Below are positions 15,607 to 24,733 of a stretch of 64,000 nt of DNA, piece by piece. Each line of letters starts with the position of its first letter. The stretch's first letter is position 1. A program made the translations under genes and the position numbers. This stretch comes from Treponema_B putidum (lineage in GTDB: Bacteria; Spirochaetota; Spirochaetia; Treponematales; Treponemataceae). The notes beneath the pieces are model-generated. The model ran no database searches. It was given only the letters and a program-made list of their open reading frames with translations, and was not told the origin of the DNA. Location: assembly GCF_007830595.1 (NCBI RefSeq), contig NZ_VLLD01000007.1; one strand, 5' to 3'.

Positions 15607-15888
15607 ATGGAGATTACAGAAGTCCGTATTCAGAGAGTGAGCCTAGGGAATAGTTTAAAAGCTTATGCTAATATTACGTTCGATGATTGTTTTGTCCTTC
15701 ATAATGTAAGAGTGATTGAGGGTAATAACGGTTTGTACATTGGAATGCCTAGCCGGAAGTTGAGTAACGGTGAGTTTAGAAATATAGCTCATCCTATCAC
15801 AGCCGACTTTAGGGATAAAATGACAAAGGCTGTTTTAGAGACTTATGAAAGAACTTCAAGCCTTCCTGATAATTCTGTGAAAGCTTAA
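15607..15888 (+). CDS. spoVG: SpoVG family nucleic-acid-binding protein
   Basis: 93 residues from ATG 15607, set by the AAGGAGG six nucleotides upstream; the longer frame from 15532 has no such site. It matches SpoVG throughout: EITEVRIQRV, LKAYANITFDDCFVLHNVRVIEG, GLYIGMPSRKL and HPITADFRDKM. SpoVG is a small dimeric DNA/RNA-binding regulator first known from Bacillus sporulation but widespread in non-sporulating bacteria, including Borrelia, where it binds nucleic acids. Here it sits between ispE and tRNA-Gln, probably as its own transcription unit. Confidence 0.95.
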   Translation: MEITEVRIQRVSLGNSLKAYANITFDDCFVLHNVRVIEGNNGLYIGMPSRKLSNGEFRNIAHPITADFRDKMTKAVLETYERTSSLPDNSVKA

Positions 15889-15977
15889 GTTTAGCCGAAG
15901 CAATCATCTTCTTAGGTAGTGCTAGTTTTATTTTTCTTTTTGGGATACAATTCGGCTTTTGCCTTTTGTATATATTT

Positions 15978-16050
15978 TGGGACGTCGGCAAGTGGTAAGC
16001 CAACGGCTTTTGGTGCCGTCATTCCGTAGGTTCGAATCCTACCGTCCCAG
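15978..16050 (+). tRNA. tRNA-Gln (UUG)
   Basis: Acceptor arm TGGGACG (15978-15984) pairs with CGTCCCA (16043-16049), discriminator G. The D arm runs through GGCAAGTGGTAAGCC. The anticodon stem ACGGC/GCCGT closes loop TTTTGGT with anticodon TTG. The T arm contains GTAGGTTCGAATCCTAC. CCA is not encoded. It lies between spoVG and rplY on the same strand. Confidence 0.95.
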
Positions 16051-16120
16051 TATTGAGTCCGCTTTTTATCGCGGTACTTGTTGCAAACTAAATAATTGGT
16101 AGTAGAGGAGTTCTGGTATT

Positions 16121-16753
16121 ATGGAACAGAGACTGTTAAATGCAAATGAAAGATCGGCATACGGTAAAAGTGCTGCTGTAAAAATTAGAAAGGAAGGCCG
16201 TATTCCAGCTGTAATGTATGATAGGCACGGTAAGTCCGTTTCTCTTGATGTTGATAAAAGAGAATTTATGAAGCTTTTTAAGCTCGTTACAGAAAGTACC
16301 ATAGTAACATTGAGTGTTACCGGAAAAGATTACGAAGTTTTTATTAAAGATTTTCAGCATGATATTGTTAACGATGAAATTAAGCATATTGATTTTTATG
16401 AAGTAGAGCGTGGAAAAACATTGCGTACAAAGGTAAAGATCAGGCTTGACGGCTCTCCCGAAGGGGTACGCCATGGCGGAATTTTGGAAACCGGTATTAC
16501 CGAGCTTGAATTGGAATGTTTGCCTAAAGACTTGCCTCCTAGAATTATTGTTGATGTTTCGGCCTTGGATGTAAATCAATCTCTCCATGTTAGAGATATT
16601 AAATTACCTGAAGCCGTTACAGTTTTAACAAACGATGATATAACCGTTGCTGCTATTAAATTTGCCGCTGCTGAAACTACAACTCCTGCTGAAACTGAAG
16701 TTGAAGAAGCCGAAGCTCCTGCTGCCGAACCTGATTCTGCAGAGGCTAAATAA
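16121..16753 (+). CDS. rplY: Ribosomal protein bL25 (Ctc-type)
   Basis: 210 residues, the long two-domain Ctc form. Residues 1-95 are the 5S-rRNA-binding L25 domain (NANERSAYGKSAAVKIRKEG, IPAVMYDRHGKSVSLDV, FIKDFQHDIVNDEIKHIDF). The following ~90 residues form the TL5/Ctc C-terminal domain (VKIRLDGSPEGVRHGGIL, LPPRIIVDVS). The tail is Ala/Glu/Pro-rich and disordered. It binds 5S rRNA in the large subunit. The site GTAGAGGAG lies upstream of ATG 16121. It may be co-transcribed with tRNA-Gln, 70 nt upstream. Confidence 0.95.
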   Translation: MEQRLLNANERSAYGKSAAVKIRKEGRIPAVMYDRHGKSVSLDVDKREFMKLFKLVTESTIVTLSVTGKDYEVFIKDFQHDIVNDEIKHIDFYEVERGKTLRTKVKIRLDGSPEGVRHGGILETGITELELECLPKDLPPRIIVDVSALDVNQSLHVRDIKLPEAVTVLTNDDITVAAIKFAAAETTTPAETEVEEAEAPAAEPDSAEAK

Positions 16754-17065
16754 GCTGTAATGGAACTTCAAAAACTTTAGCTTTTCCTTAGATTTAATTT
16801 GTGATGTTTTTCGTAAGTCATTGATATGTAAGGACTTACGAAAAACTAGTGGGTATCTCTATTCTGAAGAATGCGAAGAAAGTCTAACAAAGTTTTTTAC
16901 AAGATGCTAGAGCATCCGTTAGAGCTGATGCTCAGTTGTTGCTCGATCTGATGCTCGGCTGCTTCTCAGCTGTTGGCTGGCAGTTTTTGACTCTTCATAA
17001 TACTCCTCTCATTTTTTCTTAACTGTTGACCATTTTTGTAAATTGTGTAAAATCTTATCGTAAAT
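16754..17065. other. 312-bp gene-free stretch with hairpin and repeated CTGATGCTC words
   Basis: A perfect 14-bp inverted repeat (16806-16819 with 16833-16846, 13-nt loop) follows rplY and could terminate it, though it lacks a T-run. From about 16909 to 16975 the words GATGCT/CTGATGCTC/TTGCTCGATCTGATGCTC recur and can fold on themselves (GATGCTAGAGCATC). No ORF is supported. It could encode a small RNA; that is inference. Confidence 0.5.
17026..17053 (+). promoter_or_regulatory. tilS promoter
   Basis: TTGACC 17026-17031, 16-nt spacer, TAAAAT 17048-17053; ATG 17066 is 12 nt beyond the -10 box and has no ribosome-binding site, so the leader would be only about 5-6 nt. Confidence 0.6.
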
Positions 17066-18421
17066 ATGAAAAAAGATTTTTTAAAAAAGGTAGTGCATAA
17101 TTTTTACTCTTTAACGGATAAAAAAGGCGGAGGACATGTCAAACTTTTGCTTGCCGTATCGGGAGGAGCCGACTCCATGGCAATGCTGTCGGCCTTTTTT
17201 GAACTAAAAATCAGGTTAAACATCGACATTTTCGTAATAACAGTAAACCACAATATCCGGCCTGAACAAGAAAGCTCAGGAGATGCTTCCTTTGTTTTAG
17301 ACTTTTGCAAAAATAAATGCCCCTGTATTTTAGCCGAAATTCCTAAAAATAAGGTATTTGAAGAAGCCGGCATCAAAAAGACGGGAATTGAAGATGCTGC
17401 CCGTTTTTTACGTTATAAAGAATTTGAAAAAGCTGCAGAAACCTTAGAGGCTGATTATATTTTGACGGCTCACAATAAAAATGATTATTATGAAACCGTT
17501 TTAATGAGACTTTTTCAAGGTTCTGAGCCTGAAGCTCTTATGGGAATTTTACCCAAGCGGGGAAGATTTATACGGCCATTGCTTAATATTACTCGGTTAG
17601 AAATCGAAGACTATCTTAAGGAAAAAAATATCCCGTGGAGAGAAGATTCCACTAATTTTAAAACATCCTATCTTAGGAATAATATCCGGCATAACCTTGT
17701 TCCTGCCTTAAATCTTTGTTTTGACGGTTGGCAAAACGGTTTAGATAAAACTTTAGAAAAGATAAAATTTCAAAATGATTTTGTATTTGAAGCCTATAAA
17801 ACAAAGAAAGAAAAATGGGTATTGGATAAAAAGGAGAATTACTGCCTATGTAAATTTCTTTTTTTTATAAGTCTTGAAAAAGTCTTAAAGCTTAAATTTC
17901 TTCAAGAGGGCATAATTCTTTTGAAGGGAAAAAGAAGAATTCCATATTCGGTTTTTGACGATTTGATGAAAATTTCCGCTGCAAAAAAGATAATTTTTTC
18001 GGGCGGGTTTTGTATAAAAAAAGAAGGAGATAACCTATTGCTTTTTAAAACCGTATATGAGGAAAAGAAAAGTGAGCTCTTTTATTCTATTTGGATTGAT
18101 AAACCTTGCAGTTTTGATACACCTGCAGGGAATTTTAAGGCTTTACAAGGTGAAGACGGCTTTTTTATCGTGCATGAAAACGATGATACCTGCGGAATCG
18201 GGCCCTTTAAGCCTCCTTTTTGTATGCGATCGCGTCTTTTTGGAGATGAAATTGAAACCTCATCAGGCTCAAAAAAATCGATAAAAAAAATTATAAATGA
18301 GTGGGATATAAGCTATGAAAATAGAAATATTTTGCCGATAATCGAAGAGGGCGGGGTAGTTAAAGGAATATACGGTGCCGCTATCGGTAAAAAAAATTGG
18401 TATGTTATAGGGGATGTGTGA
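17066..18421 (+). CDS. tilS: tRNA(Ile)-lysidine synthetase
   Basis: 451 residues. TilS attaches lysine to C34 of the tRNA-Ile CAU precursor using ATP, which makes it read AUA; it is usually essential. The PP-loop S-G-G-A-D-S-M is at about 32-38. N-type ATPase features follow: VTVNHNIRPE, ILTAHNKNDYYETVLMRLFQGS, LPKRGRFIRPLLNITR and EDSTNFKTSYLRNNIRH. The C-terminal ~80 residues form the TilS-specific tRNA-binding domain (MRSRLFGDEIET ... KSIKKIINEW). Length and all key motifs are normal. It appears monocistronic, with a hairpin cluster downstream. Confidence 0.96.
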   Translation: MKKDFLKKVVHNFYSLTDKKGGGHVKLLLAVSGGADSMAMLSAFFELKIRLNIDIFVITVNHNIRPEQESSGDASFVLDFCKNKCPCILAEIPKNKVFEEAGIKKTGIEDAARFLRYKEFEKAAETLEADYILTAHNKNDYYETVLMRLFQGSEPEALMGILPKRGRFIRPLLNITRLEIEDYLKEKNIPWREDSTNFKTSYLRNNIRHNLVPALNLCFDGWQNGLDKTLEKIKFQNDFVFEAYKTKKEKWVLDKKENYCLCKFLFFISLEKVLKLKFLQEGIILLKGKRRIPYSVFDDLMKISAAKKIIFSGGFCIKKEGDNLLLFKTVYEEKKSELFYSIWIDKPCSFDTPAGNFKALQGEDGFFIVHENDDTCGIGPFKPPFCMRSRLFGDEIETSSGSKKSIKKIINEWDISYENRNILPIIEEGGVVKGIYGAAIGKKNWYVIGDV

Positions 18422-18556
18422 TAAACGGTTCGGCACAAATGGTGCCTCTCTGTTTATCTGACGAGTTTGCCTTTCAGGCAAACGTCGCATTATATTATGT
18501 AGTTTTGCATAAAGCAAAACTACTTGAAAAAACTTTTTTCGGAAACTGATGTTTCC
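18422..18556. repeat. Cluster of small perfect hairpins after tilS
   Basis: Consecutive palindromes: ATAAAC...GTTTAT with inner GGCAC/GTGCC (about 18422-18457); GTTTGCC/GGCAAAC 18465-18471/18477-18483; a 10-bp stem 18499-18508/18514-18523 with loop ATAAA; GAAAAAA/TTTTTTC around 18525-18539; GGAAAC/GTTTCC 18541-18546/18551-18556. The first may terminate tilS. The organisation and words (GTTTTGC/GCAAAAC) resemble the cluster at 2823-3060. Confidence 0.65.
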
Positions 18557-18585
18557 TGCAAAAATTTTTTATGGGAAGTAAAGAG

Positions 18586-20625
18586 ATGAAATATTCCTGT
18601 AGGTTCAAGTATTTTAAGCTCAAGCATAAGCTATGTGCTTTTTTTATTTTAATTTGTATAGGTCTTTATGCAAATCAAAGTGAGGGGGTAAATTTATCTG
18701 CCGCTCTTTCTTACTTGCAGAATTCGGCAAGGCTTTTTACTGAAGAAAAATGGAACGAAGCCTTGTTTGAGGCACAGCTCGGTGAAGTTTATGATCCAAA
18801 GACTGCCGATTTTTTATATATTCAGGCAATGTGCGGTTTAAAATTAAATCATCCTAATGAGGATATACTGGAAAAAGCCGATGCTTCCTGTACGGACGGA
18901 ATGGTTTGGCGTTTATATGATATAAATGCCGGCAGATTATTGGCTGCTCAGATTAATTGCAGGATGTTAAAATATAAAGAAGCTTTAGACCTTATACGGT
19001 TGTTACCATTTGAATCTGCCGACAGTGATTATGTAAAAGCCGATGCTCTTTACGGTCTTGGACGGGATACTGAAGCAAAGCGCTTAATCTTAGAGGCTTC
19101 TGATCGATGGTCATTTGATGCCCGTTTTGCAAAATTGTTTTTTTTAAGAGAAAGAGGAAAAAAAATCGACTTTTTAGGTAAAAAATTATCCGAACATATT
19201 CTTTCCAGACTATATGTATGGCAAGAAGAAAATCCTTCATTACTTTTACTTGCCAGTCCCTTTGAAACAAAGTCGGAGGAAAATATCAGGAGATTAAAAT
19301 TATATCGAGGTATGTATTTGCCTTTCAGTGAATCCAATTATCTTGAAGACTTGTACTATCGATCTTATTCTACATTACTTTGTTTACGGTACGGTATAAT
19401 TGATGAACAAACTGCTGTGAGTGAATTTTTATCCTCTAAGGTTTATTACTTTAATCCCATTTTAAAAGAATATACTCTTACGCATGCTATGTATGAATCC
19501 CATTTGGTTGAACTTTTACGCTTGGTTTCAAATTCAATATTACGAAATGAGATTAAAAATTTTTTATCGGTTTATGATGGCTTGATAGTAAATGATGAAA
19601 ATGCCGATTTAATTATAGACTCTAAAATTTATTATAAAAACGGAAGACCTTGGTGCGCCGAATTCGATACCTTCCAAACAGGTTATCCGGAATATACGGT
19701 AGAATGTAACTTCGGAATCCCTTCGGCAATACATGGCAAAAAAAACGAATATACCGCCGTTTATGATGCTTATCCTGCCGTTAAAACATTTACAAAAAAC
19801 TCCGTAATATATGTAATGAGGCCTCTCGATTTAACTTGGGCACCAATCGAATTAAAAGAATTAAATTTAAAACTATACGGCATCAATCAAAAGCAAAATG
19901 CTTTTTTCTCTTTAAAGATCGATAAAAATGCTGAAAGTTTACATCAAGGAACCTTAATTTATTCTTCTGCATTTTCTGAAGAAAATACTCCTTACATAGA
20001 CGGGGGCGTAAAAAAAGTTTTTTTTGATAAGGGTATCCCTATAAAAGCAGAGGTAACCGTATCCGGTAACTTATATTCACAAACTAATTATAGAAACGGT
20101 TTGCCTGTTTTTGAAAACATAGATAAAGACGGAGACGGGTATTTTGAAACAAGGGTTGAATATGATTCCGTAGGTTTATTAAAAAGGATTGATATAGATT
20201 TAAATAAGAATAAACTTTATGAGTATTCCGAACTTTATGAAAAAGACGCTTCCATTATAAAAATTTGGGATAACGATGAAGACGGAAATTTTGAAATTAA
20301 ATATATTCAATATGAAAACGGAGATTCTCAAACGGAATGGGTCCATCCGAAACTTAATAAACGGGTGAGTGTAAATTTTAAAAACGGTATTCCCGTAAAC
20401 TTATTTGATGGAGAAAAAAGACTGGATCTTATACCATCTGATAAGGGTAATTTATTTTGGCTTAATAAAAGCCCTACAAATATTGAAAAGATAAATGAAA
20501 AAATTATAGAAATCTTTAACCAAACAGGTCTAGTGGTTGTTTCATATATGTTTAGTATCAATAATATTGAAGTTTATGCTGTTCGATCGGGAGGATTTGT
20601 TTTTGCAGAAATCGTTAATGAATAA
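18586..20625 (+). CDS. Secreted TPR-like protein of unknown function
   Basis: 679 residues from ATG 18586, which is preceded by GGAAGTAAAGAG; ATG 18571 has no ribosome-binding site. The signal peptide is LKHKLCAFFILICIGLYAN. Residues ~30-230 look like degenerate tetratricopeptide helices (LSYLQNSARLFTEEKWNEALFEAQLGE). The C-terminal ~250 residues hold beta-strand repeats of the RHS/YwqK-like kind (NRNGLPVFENIDKDGDGYFETRVEYDS, KNKLYEYSELYEKD, DNDEDGNFEIKYI). The next gene starts inside its last codons, so the two are coupled. Probably periplasmic; family not recognised. Confidence 0.7.
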   Translation: MKYSCRFKYFKLKHKLCAFFILICIGLYANQSEGVNLSAALSYLQNSARLFTEEKWNEALFEAQLGEVYDPKTADFLYIQAMCGLKLNHPNEDILEKADASCTDGMVWRLYDINAGRLLAAQINCRMLKYKEALDLIRLLPFESADSDYVKADALYGLGRDTEAKRLILEASDRWSFDARFAKLFFLRERGKKIDFLGKKLSEHILSRLYVWQEENPSLLLLASPFETKSEENIRRLKLYRGMYLPFSESNYLEDLYYRSYSTLLCLRYGIIDEQTAVSEFLSSKVYYFNPILKEYTLTHAMYESHLVELLRLVSNSILRNEIKNFLSVYDGLIVNDENADLIIDSKIYYKNGRPWCAEFDTFQTGYPEYTVECNFGIPSAIHGKKNEYTAVYDAYPAVKTFTKNSVIYVMRPLDLTWAPIELKELNLKLYGINQKQNAFFSLKIDKNAESLHQGTLIYSSAFSEENTPYIDGGVKKVFFDKGIPIKAEVTVSGNLYSQTNYRNGLPVFENIDKDGDGYFETRVEYDSVGLLKRIDIDLNKNKLYEYSELYEKDASIIKIWDNDEDGNFEIKYIQYENGDSQTEWVHPKLNKRVSVNFKNGIPVNLFDGEKRLDLIPSDKGNLFWLNKSPTNIEKINEKIIEIFNQTGLVVVSYMFSINNIEVYAVRSGGFVFAEIVNE

Positions 20626-22315
20626 ACTATATTTTTTTATTTTTATTTTATTGTTTTTGTCGTGTACTTCGATTAAAGAAAATTCTTATAAAGCCGCTTA
20701 TATTGATTATTCGGACAGATCCAGTGTTTTATACCAAGTACAGCACACCGAGAATCTCTTAAAATCAGGGAAAATTGCCGATGCATTAATTCGTTCTCAG
20801 ATTCTTTATCTTAATACAAATGGTTTTGAAGAGGTTGATGGTATCATATCAAAATCTTTAGAACAAGCTGAATCTGCTTTTTTTAAGAGTGTAAATGAAA
20901 AAAACTGGAATGAAGCTTTAAAATACTTTAGATCGCTTACGGCAATTGGAAAAAGGCCGGAAGGTTGGACTGAGGAACGTATATTTAATGAAAAAAGTAT
21001 TATATGGAAAAAACATTCCGATTTTCCTCTTTTAAACTTACAAAATAACGGAAAACAGCTTGCAGGTGATTCCGCTTCTTTTCCAAAAAATATAGATGAT
21101 ATGATAAAAGGGACTCTTACCGTTTGGGTTGATAGAGGCACCCGTATACAAAAAGGTTTCGCATCTTCCGACATCGTTATAGGTTCAGGTTTTTTTATAG
21201 ATTCCCGCGGTTATTTTATCACAAATTATCATGTTATTCAAAGCGAAGTTGATAAAAAATATAACGGATATTCAAGACTTTATATAAAGTCGCCGGATAA
21301 TCCCAATATAAAAATTCCTGCAAAGGTAGTCGGCTGGGATCCCTTGTTTGATTTGGCGTTGGTAAAGACTGAGTACTCGCCAAGCGTTATTTTTAGTCTG
21401 GGATCTTCAAAGGAGTTAGGTGTAGGAAGCCGTATTTATGCGATAGGTTCTCCGGCAGGTTTGGAAAAAACTCTTACCTCAGGTATCGTATCGGCAAAAT
21501 ACCGCAGGCTTTTTTCGATGGTGGATATAATGCAAATAGATGCAGCCGTCAATCATGGGAACTCGGGCGGTCCTATAGTGGATGATAAAGGGCTTGTGCA
21601 GGCCGTGGTATTTGCCGGTCTTGAAAGAAATGAGGGGCTTAATTTTGCCATACCTGTGGAGCATTTAAAGACTATTCTTCCCGATCTATATAGGGGCGGA
21701 GAAGTTAAGCATTCTTGGTTTGGCTGCCACGGTCAAACCCAAAAAGGTGAATCTAATGCACCGAACGGAGTTCTGAACGGTGTTCTTGTAAATTATGTTC
21801 TTCCTGACGGGCCTTTTTCTATTTCAGGGATAAATGAAGGTACCATAATAAAAGAAGTTAATGATATTCCGGTAAATTCGGTTGAAGAAATACAGGCCCA
21901 TTTACTATCAATCTCTCCTGAAACGATTGTGCGTATCAAAGGTTATCAAAAAAATGAAGCAGGTGTTTATGAAGAAAAAACTTGGCCTGTTTTATGTGCC
22001 GAACGCCCCTTATATCCGGGAAATTCCGTTTTTAAAAGAGACAGCATCGAAAGATCGATGCTTCCTGTCTTTGGTTTTAAGCTTGAATCACTGGGTAAAA
22101 AAAATGCCTACCGTATTGCAGAAGTAATACCGGGAAGTTATGCCGCAGAAAACTCCTTCGGTATAAACGATTATATTGAACTTAACGGAAAAAAATGGGA
22201 CGAGGACAATGAAGAGATTATTCATGTGCGTATTTACACAAAAAAAGTCAGAGCCGGTTATATGGACAGCTTTATGATTTTAAGCGCTTATCTTGATAAT
22301 CCTTTTTTCTTTTAA
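20618..22315 (+). CDS. Lipoprotein HtrA/DegP-type serine protease with PDZ domain
   Basis: 565 residues from ATG 20618, overlapping the previous stop by 8 nt. The N-terminus MNKLYFFIFILLFLSC is a lipoprotein signal (Cys16). TTG 20603, with GGGAGG upstream, is an alternative start. Residues ~190-350 form a trypsin-like domain with all catalytic positions: His in FITNYHVIQS, Asp in DPLFDLALVK, Ser in NHGNSGGPIVDD. A PDZ-like domain follows (VLPDGPFSISGINEGTIIKEVNDIPVNS), with a second weaker one near the end. The ~170 residues before the protease are TPR-like. It is likely an envelope quality-control protease anchored to a membrane. Confidence 0.85.
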   Translation: MNKLYFFIFILLFLSCTSIKENSYKAAYIDYSDRSSVLYQVQHTENLLKSGKIADALIRSQILYLNTNGFEEVDGIISKSLEQAESAFFKSVNEKNWNEALKYFRSLTAIGKRPEGWTEERIFNEKSIIWKKHSDFPLLNLQNNGKQLAGDSASFPKNIDDMIKGTLTVWVDRGTRIQKGFASSDIVIGSGFFIDSRGYFITNYHVIQSEVDKKYNGYSRLYIKSPDNPNIKIPAKVVGWDPLFDLALVKTEYSPSVIFSLGSSKELGVGSRIYAIGSPAGLEKTLTSGIVSAKYRRLFSMVDIMQIDAAVNHGNSGGPIVDDKGLVQAVVFAGLERNEGLNFAIPVEHLKTILPDLYRGGEVKHSWFGCHGQTQKGESNAPNGVLNGVLVNYVLPDGPFSISGINEGTIIKEVNDIPVNSVEEIQAHLLSISPETIVRIKGYQKNEAGVYEEKTWPVLCAERPLYPGNSVFKRDSIERSMLPVFGFKLESLGKKNAYRIAEVIPGSYAAENSFGINDYIELNGKKWDEDNEEIIHVRIYTKKVRAGYMDSFMILSAYLDNPFFF

Positions 22316-22408
22316 AACCTGTTTTGAATTTTTTTTAGCTTTGCCGATAGAGAGTTCGGGGCATAGCTGAATTTGCTTCGGTGCCTTCGGAAGAATAGTG
22401 ATTTCATT

Positions 22409-23530
22409 CTATTTATTTTTTACCATTTGCCCTTTTTTATATACGGCCTCTTGTGCATACTTAATTGAAGGAATTGATTCCGCTAATTTTGAATAGAGAT
22501 AAGAAGCCTGTTCGGTATTACCGTTATTGGAAAGGCAATCAGCAAGATTCATAAAAGCCCGCCAAAAGTTTTGTTTTTCGGCCCATAATACAACTTCCGG
22601 TTTTCTATTAAGTCTATTGAGCAAGTCTGAAAATTCGGTGTATTCATAAGTGTAATTGTCTTTTGAGATAGCATCGTCAAGGTTTGTTATGACAATTATA
22701 GAGGCAAGGACAGCCGTTGCAAGAGCTCTTCTGTTTTTGCCTGCTTCTAAATATATGTCGGTTAAATCCATGTAGGCTTTTAAGGCTATCGGATTACGGT
22801 TTCGGTATAGCAAAAAGAATTTTTCAGTTGTTTTTTCCGAGCTTATTGTTTTAATCATAGCTTGAAGGGCATCGCTTTCCAAATTCGTAGTTCCGTATAT
22901 GGGGTCTTCGGTTAAAACAAGCAAGAGGTATTTTTCCTGTTCATCGTATTTACGCAAAAGTTTTGATGTGTCGGCAAGTGCATAAATTATATTGAACCTT
23001 TCATCGGGGATTTCCAAAAAATTGTGGGAATTCCATGCCTCCTTATAATAGTGCATGGCTTGTTCATAGTCTCCTTCTGCAAAATAAATTCGTCCTGCCA
23101 AGTAATCCGTTTCAGGAAAGGCTTTGCGTTTTTCAAGCCATGACATTAATTTTGAAATAGATTTATCAAAAAATACGGGTGGATGAGTTAAAAAGATTTC
23201 ATCCAAAATTTTACATGCATCATAGTCTTCCCTTTTATTTAAAATTGCATAGACATCCGAAATATTATCACCCTCGAGTTTTACCCTTTTCGGTTTTAAG
23301 GCATTGAACATATAAGAATATTTTGCTTCCATTTGCTCTTTATGAATATCCCTTGCCTTATTTGTTAAGCGGAGAGCCTGACCGAATTCTCCTTTTTCCA
23401 TTTGAATTTTTGCCTGTTCTAACAGATGCCAAGGCAGTTCTTTTTCATCAATAGTTTCCAAACAAAAAAGGTTTGAGTAAAAATAAAAAACGTATAGTAC
23501 GATAAAAATAATTTTTAATTGCTTTTTCAT
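22409..23530 (-). CDS. Secreted TPR-repeat protein
   Basis: 373 residues with a signal peptide (LKIIFIVLYVFYFYSNLFCLE). The remainder is helical repeat text typical of TPR proteins: AKIQMEKGEFGQALRLTNKA, AGRIYFAEGDYEQAMHYYKEAW, NLADCLSNNGNTEQASYLYSKLAE. It probably works as a periplasmic scaffold; partner unknown. Its ATG overlaps the ispG stop by 4 nt, so it is translated from the ispG message. In spirochetes genes of this pathway and TPR proteins are often neighbours, but no functional link is shown here. Confidence 0.78.
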   Translation of the reverse strand: MKKQLKIIFIVLYVFYFYSNLFCLETIDEKELPWHLLEQAKIQMEKGEFGQALRLTNKARDIHKEQMEAKYSYMFNALKPKRVKLEGDNISDVYAILNKREDYDACKILDEIFLTHPPVFFDKSISKLMSWLEKRKAFPETDYLAGRIYFAEGDYEQAMHYYKEAWNSHNFLEIPDERFNIIYALADTSKLLRKYDEQEKYLLLVLTEDPIYGTTNLESDALQAMIKTISSEKTTEKFFLLYRNRNPIALKAYMDLTDIYLEAGKNRRALATAVLASIIVITNLDDAISKDNYTYEYTEFSDLLNRLNRKPEVVLWAEKQNFWRAFMNLADCLSNNGNTEQASYLYSKLAESIPSIKYAQEAVYKKGQMVKNK

Positions 23531-24690
23531 AGACTTTGAAGCTCCTCTATAAAGGCTTTATCCACTGCCTTAATTTTTTCTTCTTCGGTTAATTTTTTTA
23601 AATCCAAGCGTCTGGTAATTGCTCCGTGTTTAAATATTATAACGGAATCTTCGGCTCCGGTAATTCCAAGGTCTGCATGTTTACCTTCTCCGGGGCCGTT
23701 GACTACACAGCCCATAACGGCAATACTTATATCCTTCTTTTCGGATAAGAGTTTTGTCTGCCATCGTTTTACAAAGGCTTGAACATCAAAGCCCTTTCTT
23801 CCGCAGCGAGGACAGGATATGAGCCTTATTCCTCCTTGCCTTTTACCGCATTCGGTTAAGATTTCTCTTCCGGCTATAATTTCATTTTCGCAAGAATCGG
23901 AGAGGCTTACTCTTATGGTGCTTCCTATGTTTTGTTCCAGCAATCGGTAAAAGGCTATCGTACTTTTTACAATACCTTGAATAAGGGGGCCTGCTTCCGT
24001 AACTCCTAAATGAAGCGGGTTATCGAATTTTTTTGCAAAGATTTCGTTTGCCATGACCGTTTCCCGCACATTGGAAGCCTTCATAGAAACGACGGCATCT
24101 TTAAAATCGGCTTTTTCAAAAATTTCCAGTTCTCTTGCCGCAGCTTCGGTTAATGCCCTTGCCCTTAAAAGCGAAATTTCATCATCAAATGCTTTTTTCT
24201 CCGTGCTGCGGTTTTGTTTTGCTTTAGTCTCTTCTATTTGTTTTTTTAAGTCGGAAGGCAGAGAGCCCGAATTGACCCCTATCCTGATAGCAGTTCCGGT
24301 ATCCTTTGCTTTACGTATAACTTCTTCCGTTTTTTCTTTTGAACCGATATTTCCGGGATTTATCCGTATTTTTGCCGTGTCCCCGTCCATACACCGTAAG
24401 GCAAGTTTATAATCAAAATGGATATCGGCTACGAGGGGCATCTCCGTTAATCGGGTGAGTTTTATAAATTCCTCTGCAGAATTCATGTCGGGAACGGCAA
24501 AGCGCACAATGTCACAGCCTAATTGTCCCAATTCATTTAGGCTTTTTACAATAGAAAGGAGATCAGCCCCCAATAGGCTTTCTTTCCACATAGTCTGAAG
24601 CAAAATCGGTGAAGTGCCTCCGAGAGTGAGTTTTTTTACCTTTCCCTTTCCGCCGATTTCAATTTTCCGCGGTATTTTTATCGAGTTCAT
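23527..24690 (-). CDS. ispG: 4-hydroxy-3-methylbut-2-enyl diphosphate synthase
   Basis: 387 residues, compact bacterial form. IspG (GcpE) uses a [4Fe-4S] cluster to reduce MEcPP to HMBPP in the MEP isoprenoid pathway. The N-terminal TIM barrel is recognisable (PILLQTMWKESL ... LADIHFDYKLALRCMD-like text with RINPGNIGS). The cluster-binding C-terminal domain has CPRCGRKGFDV and MGCVVNGPGEGKHADLG, containing three conserved cysteines and the conserved glutamate. The gene starts a two-gene unit with the TPR gene. The shape is canonical; no extra domain. Confidence 0.95.
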   Translation of the reverse strand: MNSIKIPRKIEIGGKGKVKKLTLGGTSPILLQTMWKESLLGADLLSIVKSLNELGQLGCDIVRFAVPDMNSAEEFIKLTRLTEMPLVADIHFDYKLALRCMDGDTAKIRINPGNIGSKEKTEEVIRKAKDTGTAIRIGVNSGSLPSDLKKQIEETKAKQNRSTEKKAFDDEISLLRARALTEAAARELEIFEKADFKDAVVSMKASNVRETVMANEIFAKKFDNPLHLGVTEAGPLIQGIVKSTIAFYRLLEQNIGSTIRVSLSDSCENEIIAGREILTECGKRQGGIRLISCPRCGRKGFDVQAFVKRWQTKLLSEKKDISIAVMGCVVNGPGEGKHADLGITGAEDSVIIFKHGAITRRLDLKKLTEEEKIKAVDKAFIEELQSL

Positions 24691-24733
24691 ATCAGTTCAT
24701 TATCGGCAGAAAAGGAAATTTGTTTTAATGGTT

